A stretch of 64,000 bases of DNA, from positions 19,794-83,793 of the forward strand of contig JARGDL010000015.1 of NCBI GenBank assembly GCA_029210465.1, read 5' to 3'. Position numbers and translations under genes: made by a program. This DNA is from Stygiobacter electus. Lineage in GTDB: Bacteria > Bacteroidota > Ignavibacteria > Ignavibacteriales > Melioribacteraceae. Under the pieces are notes generated by a model. The model was not told the DNA's origin and did no database searches. It saw only the letters and a list, made by a program, of their open reading frames with translations. Shown here one piece after another: positions 24,927 to 34,296 of this stretch. Position 1 is the stretch's first letter, and every line of letters starts with the position of its first letter.

Positions 24927-25463
24927 ATGGCAGCAAAAACAAAATGGGTTATAGACCCGGCGCATAGTGAAATTTTATTTAAGGTAAAACACATGATGAT
25001 AACCTATGTAAAAGGTGAATTCAGAAATTTTATGGCAGAGTTAAATTCTGATGGAGATAATTTCGTTGCAGACTCAATAAAAGTTGATATTAACGCAGCA
25101 TCAATTTTCACAAACAACGATGACCGTGACACTCACTTAAAGAGCGCGGATTTTTTTGATGTTGAGAATTATAAAAAACTTTCATTTGTAGGAATATCGC
25201 TGAAAAAAAATGGTGATGAAGATTATCAACTTAAAGGAGTACTCACTATTAAAGGAATCAGTAAAGAAGTTATGCTTGACGTCGAGTTTGGCGGAATCAA
25301 TAAAGACCCTTGGGGAAATGAGAAAGCTGGGTTTTCTCTTAATGGAAAAATCAACAGAAAAGATTGGGGATTGACATGGAATGCAGCTCTCGAAACCGGC
25401 GGTGTACTGGTAAGTGATGAAGTAAAGTTAAGCGCTGAAGTTCAGTTTGTTAAACAAGCATAA
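24927..25463 (+). CDS. YceI-like lipocalin-type protein, no signal peptide
   Basis: 178 residues. The start TKWVIDPAHSEILFKVKHM and the DDRDTHLKSADFFDVENYKKLSF, LKGVLTIKGISKEVMLDVEF, DPWGNEKAGFSLNGKINRKDWGL blocks are diagnostic of the YceI family, whose beta-barrel binds isoprenoid-type lipids. Many YceI proteins are exported; this one starts directly with MAAKTKW and has no signal peptide, so it is probably cytosolic. An AAAGGAG sits 11 nt before the ATG. It is in the third accessory block, followed by a truncated oxidoreductase gene. Confidence 0.9.
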   Translation: MAAKTKWVIDPAHSEILFKVKHMMITYVKGEFRNFMAELNSDGDNFVADSIKVDINAASIFTNNDDRDTHLKSADFFDVENYKKLSFVGISLKKNGDEDYQLKGVLTIKGISKEVMLDVEFGGINKDPWGNEKAGFSLNGKINRKDWGLTWNAALETGGVLVSDEVKLSAEVQFVKQA

Positions 25464-25493
25464 TTTTTTATAACCATCTAAAGAGAGAATAAA

Positions 25494-25571
25494 ATGAAGA
25501 AAATATTAATAACTGGAGCCACGGGGCAATTCGGCAACGCTGCAATTAATTTTTATGAGCATAAGAAATAA
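25494..25571 (+). pseudogene. Truncated NmrA-like NAD(P)-binding oxidoreductase
   Basis: A 25-codon frame begins MKKILITGATGQFGNAAINF and then stops. ITGATGQFG is the Rossmann turn of NmrA/YtfG-like quinone oxidoreductases, normally about 280 residues. The rest is absent; the dioxygenase gene begins 48 nt later. A ribosome-binding AAGAGAG lies upstream, so the gene had a normal start. Confidence 0.7.
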
Positions 25572-25619
25572 AAAAATCAGTATAGAAAAATTTCTTGAAA
25601 CTTTAGCACAGATACAAAA

Positions 25620-26447
25620 ATGAAACTGAAAGATCTAAGTAAAATAACAGGACCGTTTAGCAGCACAGAGCAAATGCCTGTGCTGTTTATCGGTCATGGC
25701 AGCCCGATGAATGCGGTTGAGGAAAATGAATTTGTAAGTGGCTGGCGAAAAATTGGGAAAACGTTGCCAAAGCCAAACGCTATTTTGTGTGTATCGGCAC
25801 ATTGGGAAACAAGGGGAACATTTTTAACCGCAATGGAGAAACCCTCTACCATCCACGACTTTGGAGGTTTTCCCGAAGAATTATATTCTGTTCAATATCC
25901 TGCGCCTGGAAGTCCGGACTTAGCAAAAGAAACAAAACAGTTAATTACAAAAACAGAAATTGGACTGGATGAAAAATGGGGGCTCGACCATGGGTGCTGG
26001 AGCGTAGTTAAACATCTTTATCCGAATGCAGATGTTCCGATCGTTCAAATGAGCTTAGATTATAGTCAAACTCCGGTTTATCATTATGAATTAGCAAAAC
26101 AAATTTTTCCGCTTCGCGGGAAAGGTATTTTAATTATCGGCAGCGGAAATATTGTTCACAATCTTAGAATGCTTGCATGGGATAAATTGAATGAAGACGA
26201 ATACGGTTACGATTGGGCTGTTGAAGCCAGTAATAAAATGAAAAAATATATTTTGGATGGTAATCATCAACAGTTAATAAATTATAAAGCTCAAGGCAAG
26301 GAATTTAATCTGGCAGTTCCAACTCCCGATCATTATTTGCCTTTACTTTATACGTTGGCATTGAAAGAAGAAAATGAGAAAGTAATTTTATTTAATGATA
26401 AAACTGTTGCTGGTTCGCTTACAATGACTTCTTTGAAAATTGCATAG
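25620..26447 (+). CDS. ygiD: DODA-type extradiol ring-opening dioxygenase
   Basis: 275 residues. The fold is that of class III extradiol (LigB-like) dioxygenases. Metal-ligand motifs are visible: GHGSPMNAVEEN near 28-39, SAHWETRGTFL near 60, DHGCWSVVKHLYPNADVP near 123 and GSGNIVHNLR near 182, with a late PTPDHYLPLLY. E. coli YgiD acts as a zinc-dependent 4,5-DOPA dioxygenase; the physiological substrate in most bacteria is unknown. It lies in the third accessory block among truncated genes and next to a pirin remnant. Confidence 0.85.
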   Translation: MKLKDLSKITGPFSSTEQMPVLFIGHGSPMNAVEENEFVSGWRKIGKTLPKPNAILCVSAHWETRGTFLTAMEKPSTIHDFGGFPEELYSVQYPAPGSPDLAKETKQLITKTEIGLDEKWGLDHGCWSVVKHLYPNADVPIVQMSLDYSQTPVYHYELAKQIFPLRGKGILIIGSGNIVHNLRMLAWDKLNEDEYGYDWAVEASNKMKKYILDGNHQQLINYKAQGKEFNLAVPTPDHYLPLLYTLALKEENEKVILFNDKTVAGSLTMTSLKIA

Positions 26448-26530
26448 AAATAGCCACCGCATAAAATGTAAGCTGTTACTCAGCGAATAAGTTTAGGAAT
26501 TATAACTATGAAAAATACTGTTCTACAAAT

Positions 26531-26878
26531 TTAGAAGATCGTCATAACAAGCTTCAGCAAATCCTTTCGCCTAATCCAAGTGATGCAGGAGTTTGGAACT
26601 ATCAAAACGCATGGTTCCATATCGGAAAATTCGACAAGGGAATTACTGCCGATTACAAGATTAAGTCCAAAGGCAAGGGTGTTTATGTGTTTGTTGTAAA
26701 CGGCAATATTACTATCGATTACCAGCAACTTAACACACGCGATGGATTCGGTATTTGGAATACTGAAAAAATATTGATCAGGGCGGACGATAATGCGGAG
26801 TTTTTAGTGATGGAAGTTCCAATGAATAATTACAGGATTATTATAATGCCTCTTCCTGCAGAGCAGACTGATTTATAA
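26531..26878 (+). pseudogene. C-terminal half of a pirin-family protein (YhhW-like)
   Basis: A start-less frame reads LEDRHNKLQQILSPNPSDAG, then AWFHIGKFDKGITADYKI, GVYVFVVNGNITID, TRDGFGIWNTEKI and FLVMEVPMN, which is the C-terminal cupin of pirin proteins with the usual closing MEVPM. The N-terminal cupin carrying the metal-binding His is missing, and an in-frame-shifted ATG at 26508 stops after eight codons. The last 38 nt overlap the convergent aminopeptidase gene. Not functional as a pirin. Confidence 0.7.
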
Positions 26879-27830
26879 ATCTTCCATTTTTCATAATCAT
26901 TTTTCCGTCAAGAAAGAGTGTCGGCTTTTTCACAACGCCATCGAGATGGATTGGAATTGCAACATTTCCACCCATTGATTTATTGTCTCCCAGCGCAATG
27001 TGAATTGTACCCATCACTTTTTCATCTTCTAGCAAATTACCGCTAAGTTTTGCTTTGTTGTTGGTGCCGATTCCAAACTCTGCAATATTTCTTGCCGGCT
27101 CGCCGTATTTTTCCAGAATTGAATTGAGTTTTCTTGCTTGAATTCCACCGGAGACATTTACAGCTAATCCGTCTTTCACTTCAATACGAATTCCTTTTCC
27201 TTTCATAACACCTATACCTGCCATCGAACCATCAACAACAAAAACTCCGTTTGATTTTCCCTCGAGGGGTGCAACATACGCTTCACCTGTGGGAAGGTTT
27301 CCGCTTTCACCTTTTTTATGAAATAGACCTTTGCTTGGCAGTGCATCTCTTCCGGTTATATCCATAGTAATATCTGTTCCGCCGGGCGCCGTTATATGAA
27401 TAATATTTGTTTTATCAAGAATCTCTTTTAGCTTGATTGTTAACGCGGCAATTTTTCTGTAATCAGCATTCAAACCACGAATCATTATCTCTTCTGTAAT
27501 TCCAGGGAATGTAGCAACACGAACTCCCGAAGCCGAAGCATTCCTTCTCGCACTTGTATGCGTAAGAGATTTTTCAGTTGGACATAAAACAACATCAAAC
27601 ATTTTCATCAATTCCGCAATTTGCTGCTGCGGCTCTTCTCCGTGCATTTCACGCGATTTCATTTCAACAAATAAAGCTTCGTGTCCAAGCTGCAGTGCAT
27701 TTCGATAAAGAGAGTAACCGATTTTCTTTTTGAACTCGTCAGTTATAACAAGAACAGTTTCATTTGGCTGCGTTCCCATGCAATCGCGGATTGCAATTAT
27801 TGATGCTTTGTCTAATTGTGTTAGCTTCAT
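26841..27830 (-). CDS. M29-type aminopeptidase-like protein
   Basis: About 329 residues from the Met at 27830 (the frame is open to 27887). The sequence follows the thermophilic metallo-aminopeptidase (M29)/leucyl aminopeptidase pattern: ETVLVITDEFKKKIGYSLYRNALQLG, SLTHTSARRNASASGVRVATFPGITEEIM, ITAPGGTDITMDITGRDALPSKGLFHKKGESGNLPTGEAYVAP (metal and substrate region), AEFGIGTNNKAKLSGNLLEDEKVMGTIHIALGDN and IPIHLDGVVKKPTLFLDG. It should act in the cytosol on peptides or a related small molecule. It converges with the pirin remnant. GGAAG lies about 10 nt before the chosen start. Confidence 0.82.
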   Translation of the reverse strand: MKLTQLDKASIIAIRDCMGTQPNETVLVITDEFKKKIGYSLYRNALQLGHEALFVEMKSREMHGEEPQQQIAELMKMFDVVLCPTEKSLTHTSARRNASASGVRVATFPGITEEIMIRGLNADYRKIAALTIKLKEILDKTNIIHITAPGGTDITMDITGRDALPSKGLFHKKGESGNLPTGEAYVAPLEGKSNGVFVVDGSMAGIGVMKGKGIRIEVKDGLAVNVSGGIQARKLNSILEKYGEPARNIAEFGIGTNNKAKLSGNLLEDEKVMGTIHIALGDNKSMGGNVAIPIHLDGVVKKPTLFLDGKMIMKNGRFINQSALQEEAL

Positions 27831-27941
27831 AATCAAACACTTCCTATTAGATTTTGATTGGAGGTTATTCAAGAAACAATTACTCACTCATGTTACGCAA
27901 GAAAAGAAGAAAGAGCGTAATTCTAAAATCCAAAATTCAAA

Positions 27942-27969
27942 ATCCAATCCCGCAGGCGGCGGGATGGAT
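27942..27969. terminator. Hairpin after the NTF2-like gene
   Basis: ATCCCGC (27947-27953) pairs with GCGGGAT (27959-27965), and the outer ATCC pairs with GGAT around a bulge. It lies 28 nt downstream of the minus-strand stop at 27997 and on that strand is followed by TTTTG. It could end that transcript, or it may be a dispersed palindromic repeat of the kind common in these genomes. Confidence 0.4.
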
Positions 27970-27996
27970 TTTATGCTTGAGATTTTGTGCTTTATT

Positions 27997-28884
27997 TTAC
28001 TGTGGTATTATGTTTGCAACTTCAACAATAATTATCCAGCGCTTTTGTTCTTTCTTCCAGATGCGCATATAATTGTTACGTTCCTTCGATACAGCACGGC
28101 GGACTGAATCGGGTTTTATAATTTCCAGTTCACCGTATGTAAATCCAAAATCTTTTGATGAAGAAATTCTGCCGTCTATTGGCTTGAGATTATAACCGGC
28201 AAATTGTTGTGTAAAGTATTCAGAAATTTGCTGCCTTCCAATAATGGGAAATTTGCCGTCTCTCAATAAACGCGATTTATCATTAACAAATTTTTTATAA
28301 GCAGCTTCAACACCAATTTTAGACGAAATGAGTGCAAACTGTTTATCAAGCTCAATCAACTCATCAGGCTTTTCGTGTTTGATCATCTTTATCAAAAAAG
28401 ATGAATTTAATTTTGTGGTATCAATTTTTAATCTTTCTGGCAATACAGACGGCTTATCGTTTCTGTTTCCAAGATCAATAACAAATTTCCATTCATTGTT
28501 TGCTTCTCTTTGCCAGACGGTGCAGTAATTACCGTAAGCTAATGCGACTGAGTCAATTCTATTTTGTCGCCATTGCCAGGGCCCTGTTGTGAATCCTAAA
28601 TCACCAGCACGAGAAACAAACGCAATCACCGGATACCAGCTTAGTAACCCACCCGATGGTTTGCTTTCGCTCAAAAACTTTTTTCCGTTTACTGGATTTG
28701 GTCTGAAAATTATTCCATCATCAGAGATAAATTTTAAAAAGGCATCGCGCGTTCCAACTTCTGCTGCAGATTTTGAAAAGGAATATTCGGTTGAGATAAG
28801 TGAATTCAAACTTGAATTCATCGTTTGTGCTGAATACTCAGAACAAATAATTGAGAAAAGTACCAGTTTCAAAAACTCTTTCAT
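27997..28884 (-). CDS. Exported protein with two NTF2-like (DUF4440) domains
   Basis: 295 residues. A signal peptide (about 1-19, LKLVLFSIICSEYSAQ) is followed by two similar NTF2-like halves: about 30-150 (STEYSFSKSAAEVGTRDAFL, SDDGIIFRPNPVNGK, GYCTVWQRE-like NYCTVWQREANNEWKFVIDLG) and about 180-295 (DKQFALISSKIGVEAAYKKF, DKSRLLRDGKFPIIG, YMRIWKKEQKRWIIIVEV). Duplicated DUF4440 domains of this kind bind small hydrophobic ligands in other proteins; the function here is unknown. It stands alone, 166 nt downstream of the DUF4175 gene region but separated by a pseudogene remnant. Confidence 0.75.
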   Translation of the reverse strand: MKEFLKLVLFSIICSEYSAQTMNSSLNSLISTEYSFSKSAAEVGTRDAFLKFISDDGIIFRPNPVNGKKFLSESKPSGGLLSWYPVIAFVSRAGDLGFTTGPWQWRQNRIDSVALAYGNYCTVWQREANNEWKFVIDLGNRNDKPSVLPERLKIDTTKLNSSFLIKMIKHEKPDELIELDKQFALISSKIGVEAAYKKFVNDKSRLLRDGKFPIIGRQQISEYFTQQFAGYNLKPIDGRISSSKDFGFTYGELEIIKPDSVRRAVSKERNNYMRIWKKEQKRWIIIVEVANIIPQ

Positions 28885-28975
28885 ATTTCTACTCTTTTTT
28901 GAATAATTGATTAGAAAGATAATGCTAATCCGCTAAACTGTAAATGACAACCCGCCTTCGACGGACTGTTTTTCC

Positions 28976-29062
28976 CTAAGGACGAAATGCAACATTCATA
29001 TTCCTCGCAATAATATGACCATCAAACAAATGAATAATTTTGCTTCTGCCATAGTTAGCTCC
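28976..29062 (-). pseudogene. C-terminal tail of an ABC-transporter ATPase (remnant)
   Basis: The minus-strand frame reads GANYGRSKIIHLFDGHIIAR then NMNVAFRP and a stop. The pattern Y..R.IHL.DG.I is how MacB/LolD-type ATP-binding subunits end. Nothing upstream in this frame belongs to an ATPase, because the DUF4175 stop lies at 29076. Only about 28 codons are present, so this is a tentative remnant. Confidence 0.4.
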
Positions 29063-29075
29063 TTTTGTTGATTAG

Positions 29076-32000
29076 TTATTTAGAGTATAATTTATCTATT
29101 GATTCAAAATATTTTCTAATTAAATCTTCATAATCTTTTTTATAACCTTCACGCATGGCTTTTTGCAATTCTTCTTTTAATTTATTTTTTCTTCCTTCTG
29201 TTAAAATTAATTCTTTTGGTGAATTTCTGAAAATGTTTTCACCAACATTTGATTTTCTTGTCTCTTCAAAATCTCTTTCGTTTATCGAACGTTGAGCATC
29301 GAGTAATTTCGATAAAATTCTTTCTTGTTGTTTGATTGTTTTATCATCAAGTTTATTTGTTTGAAGATTTGTAACAACTTCTTTCATTTCTTGTAAAATC
29401 TTTTCAAGATTTGAAGCAAGTTTTTTGGATTCACCAGTTGATTTTGCTTCATTGTTTAGTTGTTCAAGAGATTTTCTAATTAACTCCTGCTGCTGAGCTA
29501 ATCGTTGCATTTGCGATAACATTTCTTGTGTCATTTGTCCCTGATTTAACATTTGCGTAAGCTGATTTAAATTCATTTGCTGTTGAGCCATTTGTTGAAG
29601 TTGTTGCATTAAGCTCATCATACCACCACCTTGACCACCATTCATCATTTGATCCATGGAGCCTTTTAATAATGATGCGGCTTCGTTAATACTTCGCATT
29701 GCATTTTTTTGATAATTTGATGCTATTGGTAAGTTTTGATTTTGCAACATTGATTGAGCTTGTTTCATTTCATTTAATGCTTTGCCAAGAGCTTTACCCA
29801 TTTCAGGTGTAATTGCAAAAGTTTTTTGTGAAAGGTCGCTCATCTTTTCTAAAGTTTTTATTAGGTTATTGCTTAATTGATTTTGCTCTCTAACATTTTT
29901 ATTTAATTCATTTATTGAAGTTGAAGATTTTTCAGTTTGCATTCTCAAATTTTCTTGTTCTTTTGAAATAGAAAGTAAATCATCTAAAATTTTTGCCATT
30001 TCAAAAAATGAACGTAATTGATCTGCCTGTTGAAGTTGTGATTGAAGATTTTCAAATTGTTTTTTCATCATTTGCATATTTGATGAAAGTTTTTTCTGAT
30101 TTTGTAAAGCATTCATTTTTTGCAATTGATTTAACTGCTTCAAAGCTTCATCAGAAAGTTTTTCATTGTTTTGTTTGTCAAATTCATTTTCAATTTTATC
30201 AAGAAGATCTTTAGGCATGTCTTTTAATGAGTTCATTTTTTCATTAAGGTTTTCCATCGTGGTTTTAAGTTGATCAATTTTCTCGGAAATATTTTTTTGT
30301 TTTTCTGTTAGTTCTTTTTTTGAATCGGGATTATTAAGATTACTTTTTTCAGTCTTTTCGGCAAGCTCATTTATTTCTTCAGATAAGTTATCAGCTCTCT
30401 TAACGAGTTCATCAACTTTTTGTTCGACTTGAATTCTTTTTAACAAGTTTAATGTTCTTTCAATGCTGTTTTTAATAAACTCTTCATTTGCTTTTAAATC
30501 TTCTAAAGACAGTTGAACATTATCACGCAAAAGATTTTTTAATGCATCCTGCATTCTCTTAAAAGCATTCTTTAATTCCTCATTGTCAAATTGTTCAAGT
30601 AGTTTTTGAAGTTCATTATATTTTGAAAGAGTTTCTTCCGAAAGTAAATTATTTTTCATCATTTCTTTTTGCATATCAGAAAGCTTTTCAGAAATTTCAT
30701 TTAATTTATTCCCAAGTTGTTGAAACTTCTCTGTTGCCTTTTCTAACTTTTCTTTTTCTTGCCAATTTATTTCACGTGTATTTTGTTTTAACTCATCACT
30801 TAATTTTTTTAATTCACTTTGAAGTTTGTCAGCTTCTTTAAATGTTTCTTGCAAATCATTAATAGCATTTTGTTGACTGTTTTCAGCAGAACGAAATATT
30901 TCATCAATTGATGGTACAATTATTTTTATTTCTTTTGTTCGTGAAGATTTTGGCCCCGAAATATTATCATTATCAAATACTTCAGCATAGAATGAAATTA
31001 TTTCGCCTTCTGTTAAATAAAGTGGTGATAAATCCCAAACATAATAAACATCATCTTCTTTTGAATTTTTGTTAAAAGAAATCGAGATTGACTGATAAGA
31101 TTCAAAAGGTTTTCTGTATTTCGAGGAAACTAAACTGTAATTTAAAACTAATTTTGTGAAGCCATAGTCATCAGAAATTTTTAATGCAATTGGAATTTTA
31201 TTTTCATTACCAAGTTTAATATCATCTTTCGGTGTTATTAATTCGATAGCTGGAGCCAAATCATTTTCTAATGTTATTGAATATTTAATCGGGTTTTCAT
31301 TTTTAATATTTGACTTGTCAAATATTTCGAAATAATAATTTGTGTTTTTATAAACATTAATTTCAGTAAAAGATTTGTTAAGATTAACACTCATTTCCTT
31401 TTGAGTGCTATCATCAAATACGATTAAACTTCTTGATAATTCTCTTGATGCTAACAAATTGATTTTAACCTTACTACCTTTTAATGCAATGATATTTCCA
31501 TTATCACGTTGAAATTTTCCTTGAAGTTTTGTGTATGCCGGAGGAATTATTTCTACATCAACCAAATTTATAATTGGACGGTTAATGACTTCTATCTTAA
31601 AAACATTGCTTTTTATGTTTTTCTTTTCAGCATAAAATTCGATTGACTTACTTAAGGATAAAAAACTATAAGTGGTAAAATTATTATTAAGCTTTAGTTG
31701 CTTTTTGGTAAACTCGGATTCATCTTCATTTCTGTAATAAAAAGAAATATCCTCTTGTAACTTTCCTATTACAAAAATTTTTACAACAACATTTTCACCC
31801 TTTGTGATAGTTTTATTTTGTGGTGAAATAGAAAAATAAAATTCTTGTGGCGGAATAAAATCTTTACCGAAATTTATTAATCTGTATGAAGCGTTTTTTA
31901 ATGGCGTTATTAATGTATTTAAAAGAGTTATTGTTAACAAGCTTAATAAAAATGCTCTAAATATTTTTTTTGTTTTTGAATAATCAATAGTGGAATTAAA

Positions 32001-32429
32001 ATCCAAGTCTTTTATTTTGTTGTATATATTTTCAAAAGCAGCAAAAGTTAATTCTTTAGAAATATTGTCGGAAGAATCATTTATTATTTGTAATGCATTT
32101 GTCAATTCATCTTTAACTTGAGGAAATTTATCGCCTATTTCTTTTGAGGTCTTTTCATAATCGGGCTTTAAGTAAAATAGAAAATCTTTTATAAATTTAT
32201 AAGCTACAAAGACTAAGAAAGAAAAAAATGGAATAGAAAGAAAAAGATAAACGATTACAGTTCTAATAGATTTTGAAAAATGAAATATACTTTCCAACAC
32301 TGTGAGTGGAAAAAATATAATTGAAACATAAATCAATAATAAAAAGAGTTTTTCTAAACCTTCTTTTCTTTTTTGTTTTTCAACATACTGTTGAATTTTA
32401 TTTTGTATGTCTAAAAGATGTTTTTGCAT
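29076..32429 (-). CDS. Large DUF4175-type membrane protein with extended coiled coil
   Basis: 1117 residues. Two N-terminal hydrophobic helices (about 26-80) and a third near 160-180 (AFLLSLLTITLLNTLI) anchor it in the inner membrane, with a beta-rich stretch after them (about 190-520, containing SISPQNKTITKGENVVVKIF and PAYTKLQGKF) and then about 550 residues of coiled coil (e.g. ELKKLSDELKQNTREINWQE) that becomes very Gln/Met-rich around residues 890-990 (MMNGGQGGGMMSLMQQLQQM). DUF4175 proteins of Bacteroidota and relatives have this architecture; the role is unknown. It begins 2 nt after the DUF4159 gene stop, so the two are co-expressed. Confidence 0.8.
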   Translation of the reverse strand: MQKHLLDIQNKIQQYVEKQKRKEGLEKLFLLLIYVSIIFFPLTVLESIFHFSKSIRTVIVYLFLSIPFFSFLVFVAYKFIKDFLFYLKPDYEKTSKEIGDKFPQVKDELTNALQIINDSSDNISKELTFAAFENIYNKIKDLDFNSTIDYSKTKKIFRAFLLSLLTITLLNTLITPLKNASYRLINFGKDFIPPQEFYFSISPQNKTITKGENVVVKIFVIGKLQEDISFYYRNEDESEFTKKQLKLNNNFTTYSFLSLSKSIEFYAEKKNIKSNVFKIEVINRPIINLVDVEIIPPAYTKLQGKFQRDNGNIIALKGSKVKINLLASRELSRSLIVFDDSTQKEMSVNLNKSFTEINVYKNTNYYFEIFDKSNIKNENPIKYSITLENDLAPAIELITPKDDIKLGNENKIPIALKISDDYGFTKLVLNYSLVSSKYRKPFESYQSISISFNKNSKEDDVYYVWDLSPLYLTEGEIISFYAEVFDNDNISGPKSSRTKEIKIIVPSIDEIFRSAENSQQNAINDLQETFKEADKLQSELKKLSDELKQNTREINWQEKEKLEKATEKFQQLGNKLNEISEKLSDMQKEMMKNNLLSEETLSKYNELQKLLEQFDNEELKNAFKRMQDALKNLLRDNVQLSLEDLKANEEFIKNSIERTLNLLKRIQVEQKVDELVKRADNLSEEINELAEKTEKSNLNNPDSKKELTEKQKNISEKIDQLKTTMENLNEKMNSLKDMPKDLLDKIENEFDKQNNEKLSDEALKQLNQLQKMNALQNQKKLSSNMQMMKKQFENLQSQLQQADQLRSFFEMAKILDDLLSISKEQENLRMQTEKSSTSINELNKNVREQNQLSNNLIKTLEKMSDLSQKTFAITPEMGKALGKALNEMKQAQSMLQNQNLPIASNYQKNAMRSINEAASLLKGSMDQMMNGGQGGGMMSLMQQLQQMAQQQMNLNQLTQMLNQGQMTQEMLSQMQRLAQQQELIRKSLEQLNNEAKSTGESKKLASNLEKILQEMKEVVTNLQTNKLDDKTIKQQERILSKLLDAQRSINERDFEETRKSNVGENIFRNSPKELILTEGRKNKLKEELQKAMREGYKKDYEDLIRKYFESIDKLYSK

Positions 32430-32431
32430 AA

Positions 32432-33082
32432 TTAATTAATCATTGACCAAACAACTATGTTGGTTCCAAAACGTAAAGCCTCCTCACGTTTTGTTGGTGG
32501 ATCTTTGTGAATGTCGGGATCAGCCCAACCATCACTTGGGTTACTTTCATAAGTGTAATAAACACATAATCTTCCATTTAAAAAAATACCAAAACCTTGT
32601 GGTGGTTTTTTATCATGCTCATGTGTTTTTGGCGGACCATTTCTAAAATCAAATACACAATTATACAAACCGTAATCAAATGGAATTTCAACAAGATCTT
32701 TATCGGGGAAAACTTTTTTTATTTCTCTGCGAAAGGCTTTGTCTAAGCCATAATCGTCATCCACATAAAGAAAACCACCGGCTTCTAAATAGCTTCTTAA
32801 TTTTTTTGCTTCTGCATCTGAAAAAACAATATTTCCATGACCAGTCATAAACAAAAATGGATAAGCAAAAATATTTCCTGTTGATAAATCAACAAATTCA
32901 TATTTAGGAGATGTTTTAATGTTTGTGTTTTGAGAAATAAATTTTAGAAGATTAATTTCTGCAGAAGGATCATTATACCAATCGCCTCCACCATTATATT
33001 TTAAACGGGCAATAAAAAATCCATCTGATTGAGAAAAGGTTACACCAACAAATAAAATATTTATAATGAATAATAGTTTCAT
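32432..33082 (-). CDS. Exported DUF4159-domain protein
   Basis: 216 residues with a signal peptide (about 1-17, IINILFVGVTFSQ). The domain is identified by FFIARLKYNGGGDWYNDP, the FLFMTGHGNIVFSD block, LRSYLEAGGFLYVDDDYG and the closing EEALRFGTNIVVWSM. DUF4159 has a GATase1-like fold and is usually found near MoxR/DUF58/BatA or DUF4175 genes; the function is unknown. It lies directly ahead of the DUF4175 gene with a 2-nt gap, one transcription unit. Confidence 0.82.
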   Translation of the reverse strand: MKLLFIINILFVGVTFSQSDGFFIARLKYNGGGDWYNDPSAEINLLKFISQNTNIKTSPKYEFVDLSTGNIFAYPFLFMTGHGNIVFSDAEAKKLRSYLEAGGFLYVDDDYGLDKAFRREIKKVFPDKDLVEIPFDYGLYNCVFDFRNGPPKTHEHDKKPPQGFGIFLNGRLCVYYTYESNPSDGWADPDIHKDPPTKREEALRFGTNIVVWSMIN

Positions 33083-33255
33083 TGTACTTTTTAATTAACA
33101 CCTAAAAATAAAAATTTAATAATGGTATTTCATAAAAATAAATTTTTATGATTTGAACAAAACAAGATAAGATAGAAGCAATACCTTATTAAGCATTAAA
33201 AAGGGATTGAAAAATATCGAATGTTTGCCAAAGGCAATTTCATTTATTCATAACA

Positions 33256-34206
33256 TTACTTAAATGGAAGATTTTTTAAATCAACATTTCCACCTGAAAG
33301 TATAATAGCAATTTTTTTATTCAAAAACTTTTCTTGATTCTCAATCATTATTGCTAATGTCACAGCACTCGATGGTTCAATAATAATTTTCATTCTTTCC
33401 CAAATTAATTTCATCGCTTCAATTATTGTTTCTTCTTTGGCAGTTAAAATTTCATCTACAGTATTAGTGATAATTTTAAAAGTCTTCTCACTTAATTGCG
33501 TTAACAAACCATCGCAAATTGTTTTTGGATTTATAGAGGGATAAATTTTTTTATCATTGAAAGATTTAAAAGCATCATCCGCCTCTTTAGGTTCTGCACC
33601 TATAATTTTTGTTTTTGGAGAAAAATATTTTGTGCTTAATGCCGTTCCACTTAATAAACCTCCGCCGCCAACTGGAGCAATAATAAAATCTAAATCATTA
33701 AGCTCAGCAAAAATTTCCTGAGCGGCAGTTGATTGACCCGCAATAACATCATAATTATCATAAGGATGAATGAAAATTGCATTTGTTTCTTGTATAACAT
33801 TATTCAATGTTTCTTCACGTGCTTTTAATGTAGGTTCACAAAAAATTATTTTAGCACCATAACCAGCAACTGCTTTCTTTTTAATTTCGGGTGCTGTTTT
33901 TGGCATTACAATATAAGCTGGAATGTTTTTCATTTTTGCTGCAAGAGCTAAAGCCGCTGCGTGATTACCAGATGAATGTGTTGCAACACCATTTATCATC
34001 TCTTTTTCATTTAAAGATAAAACGGCATTACTTGCACCCCGAAATTTAAAGGCTCCAACTTTTTGAAAATTTTCACATTTGAAAAAAATATTTGCATTAA
34101 GAATTTTATTTATAGAAGAAGAAGTTAAAATTGGAGTTCTTTTTACCTGGTTTGAAATTCTTTCTCTTGCTTCGATTAATCTTTCTTTTGTTAAGATTTC
34201 ATTCAT
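33256..34206 (-). CDS. Threonine/serine dehydratase (PLP-dependent, fold type II)
   Basis: 316 residues, the catalytic form without an ACT regulatory domain. The PLP lysine is K54 in GAFKFRGASN; ATHSSGNHAAALALAAK binds the substrate carboxylate, and PVGGGGLLSG (about 178) binds the PLP phosphate. It deaminates threonine to 2-oxobutanoate or serine to pyruvate. The lack of an ACT domain argues for a catabolic or serine-racemase-like role rather than feedback-regulated isoleucine synthesis. It is divergent from the trpB2 transcription unit, with 90 bp between its start and the trp leader ATG. Confidence 0.88.
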   Translation of the reverse strand: MNEILTKERLIEARERISNQVKRTPILTSSSINKILNANIFFKCENFQKVGAFKFRGASNAVLSLNEKEMINGVATHSSGNHAAALALAAKMKNIPAYIVMPKTAPEIKKKAVAGYGAKIIFCEPTLKAREETLNNVIQETNAIFIHPYDNYDVIAGQSTAAQEIFAELNDLDFIIAPVGGGGLLSGTALSTKYFSPKTKIIGAEPKEADDAFKSFNDKKIYPSINPKTICDGLLTQLSEKTFKIITNTVDEILTAKEETIIEAMKLIWERMKIIIEPSSAVTLAIMIENQEKFLNKKIAIILSGGNVDLKNLPFK

Positions 34207-34296
34207 AATTCAATTTGTAATAAATGTTAAAATATTTTTTAATAAAAATATGAAATTAATTGACATTTATTTTGTGGAATATTAAGTTCGCAAGCG

